Below, in pieces: positions 6,939 through 10,414 of a DNA stretch of 10,414 nt; position 1 is the first letter of the stretch; every line of letters begins with the position of its first letter. The position numbers were made by a program, and so were the translations under genes. The notes under the pieces were generated by a model. That model searched no databases. It saw nothing but the letters and a program-made list of their open reading frames with translations, and was not told the DNA's origin. This stretch comes from CAZPYD01 sp964590835 (lineage in GTDB: Bacteria > Patescibacteriota > Minisyncoccia > JAHISW01 > Tagabacteraceae), in the NCBI GenBank assembly GCA_964590835.1, contig CAZPYD010000023.1, positions 1 to 10,414 on the forward strand. The letters run 5' to 3'.

Positions 6939-7427
6939 ATGGTTGAAAAAGATAGAAATATTATAGATAAGATGTCTGATGCAACAGAAATTCTTTTTGA
7001 AAAGTTTATTGGCGAAGATCCTGTAAAAAGAGCATTTTTGATTTTGGAGCAGTTTACTTTTTCAATGGAGAGATTAAAAAGTATGGTTAAGCATCAAGTT
7101 GATTTTTCAGATGATCCAAAAAGCGGAAGCGTTAGGTTTGCCAAAGATTTAATGGGTGAAATAGAAAGAATCATTAGTAATTTGAAAAAAACTACCAATG
7201 ATTTTGAGGCAAAAATTAAAGAGAAAAAAGAACCAAAAGACGAACTTGCTTTGATGGTAATGAGAAATATTAATATTTTAAAAACCCTCATGGAAGAAGA
7301 TGATGAAACAAAAATATTAAAAAAAGTGACAGATGCTTGTTTAAGGATGGAAGAGATGAAAGCTTGTGGTAATAAGATTTTGATTGAATATGTCAGCGGG
7401 CAAACCGAAGACTTTATGGAGGAATAA
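6939..7427 (+). CDS. Unrecognised helical soluble protein, first gene of a three-gene operon
   Basis: 162 residues, rich in Lys and Glu, with no signal peptide or membrane segment; probably almost all helical and cytoplasmic. Stretches such as EIERIISNLKKTTNDFEAKIKEKKEPKDE (about 72-100, read in part) and the end KILKKVTDACLRMEEM look amphipathic, with possible coiled-coil contacts. There are two cysteines near the C-terminus (about residues 133 and 142). No family or catalytic motif is recognised. The start is well supported by GGAGG at 6930-6934, four bases before ATG, unlike the SD-less starts of rodA and secD. The stop overlaps the next start by one base (TAATG), implying translational coupling, so its partner is probably the 87-residue protein. 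Confidence 0.85.
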   Translation: MVEKDRNIIDKMSDATEILFEKFIGEDPVKRAFLILEQFTFSMERLKSMVKHQVDFSDDPKSGSVRFAKDLMGEIERIISNLKKTTNDFEAKIKEKKEPKDELALMVMRNINILKTLMEEDDETKILKKVTDACLRMEEMKACGNKILIEYVSGQTEDFMEE

Positions 7428-7690
7428 TGGTTAAAGATATTATTGATCCATCTCAGATAACTCAAAAAGATGTTGCTTTTAGGGTTGTGGCTAAAATAAA
7501 ACAACGTTTTTCGGATATGCCTTATTCTCTTAGTGAAATAGATTGTTTTGTTGGTTTTTTAGTTTTAGAGCGTAAAAAAAATTTTAAAATGCTTGATTTT
7601 ATTTTCAAAAAAGCAGATATAAACCTTGCTCTTCTTTTTGAAGAAGCCGAAGAAGAACTAAAGCAAGAAACATGTCAAAAGGAAGGTTAA
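7427..7690 (+). CDS. Unrecognised 87-residue protein, second gene of the operon
   Basis: 87 residues, no signal or membrane segment. It opens with MVKDIIDPSQITQKD and contains a compact mixed region (VAFRVVAKIKQRF, IDCFVGFLVLERKK, INLALLFEEAEEELKQE) that could form a small helical bundle with an acidic C-terminal helix. GGAGG at 7418-7422 sits correctly for ATG 7427, and the start overlaps the previous stop by one base. The next gene begins one base after its stop region (ATG 7692), and its own C-terminal sequence carries that gene's ribosome site. Function is unknown; the packing suggests all three products are made in linked amounts and may act as a complex. Confidence 0.82.
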   Translation: MVKDIIDPSQITQKDVAFRVVAKIKQRFSDMPYSLSEIDCFVGFLVLERKKNFKMLDFIFKKADINLALLFEEAEEELKQETCQKEG

Positions 7691-7691
7691 A

Positions 7692-8240
7692 ATGAAAGAA
7701 AAAGAATTAGGCCCGGTAGAAGAATTTTTTGCCAGGATGTTTTGGCAATGGCCATGGACTAAATGGGTTTTATTTGCCAGTTTTTGGTTGCTGGCTTCTG
7801 TTTGGGTTTTTTGTTTTGGAACTTTTATTTTTGAAAAACATCTTGTGTTGAGAGAATCTAATGATGTTTTATTAAATATTTTTTTTGTTTTTGTTTTTTT
7901 TGTGCTTGTTGGTATAGCTGTTCGTTTAATTTTTGATACTACGGCCTCTGAGTTACCTGAATACAAAGCAGAGAAGATTCAAAAAAGGGCAGGCAAAATG
8001 CTGAGAGATATGATTCAAAGAGAGAATCAAAAAGAAACAAAAGCTTTTGAAACCTTACTTGCGTTAAGAGAATCGGCTAAATACTGTCCTCCCGAAGGCC
8101 TATGGCCTTTGGGAGAGTGGATGGATAAATATGAAAGAATTTTGGCTGTGAAAAAATATATCAAGGAGCTCCAAAAGACTCCTCAAAGAATTGAAGAGTT
8201 GGAGTCTGAGATGGAAACTCTTAAAAAAGAGTTGTTTTAA
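7692..8240 (+). CDS. Unrecognised two-TM membrane protein with coiled-coil tail, third gene of the operon
   Basis: 182 residues. A Trp-rich segment (FWQWPWTKW) leads into membrane helix 1 at about 24-48; a short loop (EKHLVLRESND) is followed by helix 2 at about 58-81. From about residue 88 the protein is charged and helical, ending in IEELESEMETLKKELF, which has the heptad look of a coiled coil. Both ends are probably cytoplasmic. A CPPEGLWPLGEW segment breaks the helix near residues 130-145. AGGAAGG before ATG is a good ribosome site. It is most likely the membrane anchor for the two soluble products of the operon; this is inference from gene order only. No known family is recognised. Confidence 0.85.
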   Translation: MKEKELGPVEEFFARMFWQWPWTKWVLFASFWLLASVWVFCFGTFIFEKHLVLRESNDVLLNIFFVFVFFVLVGIAVRLIFDTTASELPEYKAEKIQKRAGKMLRDMIQRENQKETKAFETLLALRESAKYCPPEGLWPLGEWMDKYERILAVKKYIKELQKTPQRIEELESEMETLKKELF

Positions 8241-8245
8241 AATTA

Positions 8246-8268
8246 GCGTCAATGTTCGACTTTGACGC
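8246..8268 (+). repeat. Short hairpin after the three-gene operon
   Basis: GCGTCAA (8246-8252) and TTGACGC (8262-8268) form a 7-bp stem. A G-run, not a T-tract, follows, so it is not itself a terminator; it may protect the mRNA 3' end ahead of the terminator at 8289. Confidence 0.5.
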
Positions 8269-8288
8269 AGGGGGGAAAATTAAAATAA

Positions 8289-8318
8289 AACGTGGGAGTT
8301 TATCTCCCGCGTTTTTTA
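8289..8318 (+). terminator. Intrinsic terminator of the three-gene operon
   Basis: AACGTGGGAG (8289-8298) and CTCCCGCGTT (8304-8313) form a 10-bp stem with one U-G pair, followed by a T-rich tract. Confidence 0.9.
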
Positions 8319-8334
8319 TTTTTTAAAAATAATA

Positions 8335-8340
8335 TATAAT
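8335..8340 (+). promoter_or_regulatory. -10 box TATAAT, leaderless-type promoter of the hydrolase gene
   Basis: A perfect TATAAT ends six bases before ATG 8347, about where transcription should begin, so the mRNA would have almost no leader. The preceding terminator T-tract lies in the -35 position; no TTGACA is present. Confidence 0.65.
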
Positions 8341-8346
8341 TTGCTT

Positions 8347-8868
8347 ATGATAAGAATCTATAAAATAGTAGTCGGTCCTTTGCAGACAAATTGTTATTTG
8401 CTAGCAGCCGAAGGTTCTGAGCGAAGTCGAAGGGAATGTATTATAATAGACCCCGGTGATGAGGCAGAAAAAATTATTAATCTAATAAAAGAAAATAATT
8501 TAAAACCTAAACAAATTATTATAACCCACAATCATTTTGATCATGTTGAGGCGCTGGAGGAGGTAAAGAAATATTTTAATATAAAAACGAAGCGAGGCTT
8601 CGTTGTGGATTTTGAGATAATAAAAACTCCGGGACATACAGAAGATGGCATTTGTATTGTCTTTGAAAAAGAAAAAGTTATTTTTACAGGTGATACTCTT
8701 TTTAAAAATACAATTGGTCGGACAGACCTGGAAGGCGGCGATTATAAAAAAATACAGGAATCTCTTGAAAAACTTAAAAAATATCAGGATGATTTTAAAG
8801 TTTATCCCGGACACGGGCAAGAAACTACAATAGGTGAAGAAAAGCAAAATAATCCATATTTACAATAA
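8347..8868 (+). CDS. Short metallo-beta-lactamase-fold hydrolase (glyoxalase II-like)
   Basis: 173 residues from ATG 8347; an in-frame TTG at 8341 is rejected because the -10 box abuts it. Metal-site motifs in order: THNHFDH (His61, His63, Asp65, His66), TPGH (His97), FTGD (Asp116) and YPGHG (His156), with the family end IGEEKQNNPYL. This matches small hydroxyacylglutathione-hydrolase-like proteins, usually about 200-210 residues; the substrate cannot be stated. Two oddities: residues 23-30 (GSERSRRE) are encoded by a palindromic genomic repeat between the first two core strands, and the stretch from His66 to His97 is unusually short, carrying a second palindrome at residues 80-87. All metal ligands remain. 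It converges on the MFS gene with a shared terminator. Confidence 0.9.
   Translation: MIRIYKIVVGPLQTNCYLLAAEGSERSRRECIIIDPGDEAEKIINLIKENNLKPKQIIITHNHFDHVEALEEVKKYFNIKTKRGFVVDFEIIKTPGHTEDGICIVFEKEKVIFTGDTLFKNTIGRTDLEGGDYKKIQESLEKLKKYQDDFKVYPGHGQETTIGEEKQNNPYLQ
8408..8434 (+). repeat. Repeat sequence in frame within the hydrolase gene
   Basis: The core TGAGCGAAGTCGAAGG (8418-8433) matches a palindrome-type repeat that I recognise as widespread between genes of many bacteria (CTTCGACTTCGCTCA on the other strand). Here it encodes residues 23-30 and keeps the frame open, comparable in principle to Rickettsia palindromic elements. Confidence 0.65.
8586..8604 (+). repeat. Second palindrome in the hydrolase gene
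   Basis: AACGAAGC (8586-8593), GAG, GCTTCGTT (8597-8604): perfect 8-bp arms, encoding about residues 80-87 at the point where the protein is shorter than its family. Confidence 0.6.
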
Positions 8869-8903
8869 AATAAATGCCCCACTTAAGTGGGGCATTTATT
8901 TTA
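8866..8903. terminator. Perfect 38-bp palindrome, bidirectional terminator
   Basis: The 19-bp arms are exact inverted copies with a GCCCCAC/GTGGGGC core and A/T flanks, giving a stem plus U-tract on either strand. Its outermost three bases are the TAA stop of the hydrolase (8866-8868) and, on the other strand, the TAA stop of the MFS gene (8901-8903). Confidence 0.95.
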
Positions 8904-10244
8904 TACGCACGTAACATCTTCGGGGATGCGCCAGAGGATTATTAGTCCTAAGAAAAAGAAAACAAGGATAGACCAAAGGGCGTTTTGATATCCAATTAGC
9001 TCATTGCCGGGACCAGCCATACCAACGATAAAACCAAAAATAATAGGTCCAAACAATCCGGAAAATTTTTCTGTTAGTCCTTCAATACCAAATATTTCTG
9101 CCATTTTATGTTTTGGCGCAAGACAGGTCACCATGTGTCTGTTGGCCACCCATATTGATCCCGCGGCGGCTCCCCCTATAAAACCACCAAAAAGAAATGC
9201 AATAGTTAGCGGGTCTATAAAGTTTGGTATACCAAAAATACTATAAAACCAATTATTAATTGGCTCCAAAATATTAAAGACAGTTTGAGTACCAATAAAT
9301 GATGCAACGGTATTTATTTTTAAAAAATAAATTACAATAAGCACCCAGGCAATAAGCACGCCAGACAAAGATTTTTTTGGTCGCAGCTTGTCTGATATTC
9401 TGCCGTATGTTAGTGAGCCGGTAAAAGATCCGATTGCAAAAAAAGCAAAAACAAAAAAGAATTCTTGAATAGATAGTCCAATAACTTGTGTGGCATAAAG
9501 AGAAAGAAAAAGAATAACGGTGTTCATTCCGTTGTTGTAAATAAAAGAGGATAAAAGAAAACTTCCGAGTCCTCTCATTTCGGGCATTTTTGTTAAGGTG
9601 TATTTAAGCTCTTTTAAGGCTGTGCTAAAGCTTTGTTTAAAAGATTTTTTAATTCTGGGGTAATCCCGAAAAGCAAAAAAGATCGGAAGCGAAAAAATAA
9701 AATAAAAAATAGCCGTTGCCGGGAAGATGGCCTGCGTGGCTTCTTTTGTGCCCCAGCCAATTTTGCCCATTAACAAATAACCCATAAAGAGAGCAGCCAA
9801 GGTTCCAAGGTATCCAACAGCCACGCCAAATCCAGCAATTCTCCCCCTGTTTTCATCTTCTGATATCTCTATCAAAAGAGCATCGTAGAGATCAATGTCT
9901 ATAATATTAAAAAAGTTTGCAAAAAACCCCAGGATAAGAGCGGCGACAAGACCGACATATCCGGTGAAAGTAGTTATTGCAACTGTTATTAAGGTGGAGA
10001 TAAAAAGTATTGGGATTTTGCGTCCACTGGCATCGGCAATCGCTCCAATTAATGGAACGGTAAATGCAGCAAAAAGCAGCGATAAGCCAAATACTAAACC
10101 AATTTGTAGTTCAGTTCCTCCTAGATAAACTTTAATTAGTATTGGGAAAAAGAAGGTGATAAATAGGGCAGAAAATACCGTGTCGGCAAAGTCGTATAGT
10201 GACCAGGCAAAAACCTTTTTTGTGAGCCATTTTGGTCTAAGCAT
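8901..10244 (-). CDS. MFS transporter, UMF1/Atg22-like family
   Basis: 447 residues with about twelve membrane segments. The N-terminal WSLYDFADTVFSALFITFFFP matches the WSLYDFANSAF-type signature of the UMF1 branch of the major facilitator superfamily (Atg22-like), and LYDALLIEIS...RGRIAGFGVAVGYLG matches its second block. The MFS motif A is present as GAIADASGRK (67-76). Fungal Atg22 exports amino acids from the vacuole; the substrate of bacterial members is generally unknown, so none is claimed. The start ATG (10244-10242) has no Shine-Dalgarno but overlaps the stop of the upstream gene by eight bases, suggesting coupling. The gene ends in the bidirectional palindrome shared with the hydrolase. 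Confidence 0.9.
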   Translation of the reverse strand: MLRPKWLTKKVFAWSLYDFADTVFSALFITFFFPILIKVYLGGTELQIGLVFGLSLLFAAFTVPLIGAIADASGRKIPILFISTLITVAITTFTGYVGLVAALILGFFANFFNIIDIDLYDALLIEISEDENRGRIAGFGVAVGYLGTLAALFMGYLLMGKIGWGTKEATQAIFPATAIFYFIFSLPIFFAFRDYPRIKKSFKQSFSTALKELKYTLTKMPEMRGLGSFLLSSFIYNNGMNTVILFLSLYATQVIGLSIQEFFFVFAFFAIGSFTGSLTYGRISDKLRPKKSLSGVLIAWVLIVIYFLKINTVASFIGTQTVFNILEPINNWFYSIFGIPNFIDPLTIAFLFGGFIGGAAAGSIWVANRHMVTCLAPKHKMAEIFGIEGLTEKFSGLFGPIIFGFIVGMAGPGNELIGYQNALWSILVFFFLGLIILWRIPEDVTCV

Positions 10245-10414
10245 GTTTTGAGATTAGGTTATAGAAAAATTTATAAAAATCTATCAAACTTGGTAGATAA
10301 AAGCGCCAAATGTTTGTGGGTGTAAATTTTTTGTAAGCACCGTGTTCAAAAAAGGTTGTTAAGGCAAATGTTATAGGCATGTATTTGGATAGCTCGTCTT
10401 TCATTTGCAGGGAT
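10237..10414 (-). CDS. 3' end of an unrecognised gene entering from the right edge
   Basis: An open frame on the minus strand runs from the window edge to TAG at 10239-10237. Read from the first visible Met (10404) it gives 55 residues: MKDELSKYMPITFALTTFFE, then an aromatic, basic stretch ending YNLISKHA. The frame is open upstream of that Met (SLQ) to the edge and no ribosome site precedes it, so the true start is probably outside the window. The stop overlaps the MFS start (ATGCTTAG), so the two are likely one operon. I do not recognise the family. Confidence 0.6.
   Translation of the reverse strand, partial: SLQMKDELSKYMPITFALTTFFEHGAYKKFTPTNIWRFYLPSLIDFYKFFYNLISKHA

Noticed and set aside
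8586..8604. CRISPR-like or tandem array in the hydrolase region
   Set aside because: Only single palindromes are present; nowhere in the window is there a regular series of direct repeats with unique spacers.
1924..10239. Recoded UGA (genetic code 25, Gracilibacteria/Absconditabacteria)
   Set aside because: All visible genes end in TAA or TAG, but the recognised proteins are full length and continuous in the standard code with ordinary GGN glycine codons, so there is no sign of UGA used as sense.

Overview
The window reads like a low-GC genome of the Candidate Phyla Radiation (Patescibacteria, most likely a Parcubacteria/Paceibacteria-type lineage). Grounds: a group I intron in 23S rRNA, short proteins, TATAAT boxes placed only 6-7 nt before ATG codons (leaderless-type starts), many palindromic intergenic repeats, and lineage-typical hypothetical proteins. 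This is inference; a 23S or RodA/SecD tree would settle it. No recognised gene depends on recoded UGA.

Layout. (1) 1-2166, rRNA region: the 3' part of a 23S gene split by a 682-nt group I intron at E. coli position 2593, a spacer holding a broken duplicate of the 5S 5' end and palindromic repeats, an intact 5S gene, a 44-codon ORF, and a run of RNA hairpins ending in an intrinsic terminator. (2) 2182-4331: a membrane-anchored cysteine-motif protein and a RodA-type SEDS glycosyltransferase, then a terminator. (3) 4349-6876: a hairpin-rich leader, secD, secF and a terminator. (4) 6930-8318: a tightly packed operon of three unrecognised genes (two soluble helical proteins, one two-TM protein), then a terminator. 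(5) 8335-10414: a short metallo-beta-lactamase-fold hydrolase with a leaderless-type promoter, converging on a UMF1-type MFS transporter whose start overlaps the end of another gene entering from the right edge.

Strongest observations. A 149-bp MITE-like element occurs twice in opposite orientation with the same length, near-identical ends and separate 4-bp target duplications (CAAA and TATG). One copy sits inside the P1 loop of the intron. The other separates a TATAAT box from the ATG of the next gene, and its TATG duplication regenerates that ATG. A second repeat type, with short repeated words in its arms and a perfect AT-rich core closing as C-TTT-G, makes up the secD-secF spacer and also lies across the 5' exon/intron junction, where it offers a pairing that competes with splicing helix P1. 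Two further palindromic sequences sit in frame in the hydrolase gene. Overall the notable feature is heavy colonisation of a small genome by non-coding palindromic elements, including inside rRNA and protein genes.

Gene logic: RodA (wall elongation) and SecDF (protein export) are envelope housekeeping functions; the three-gene operon also encodes a membrane protein but its role is unknown.
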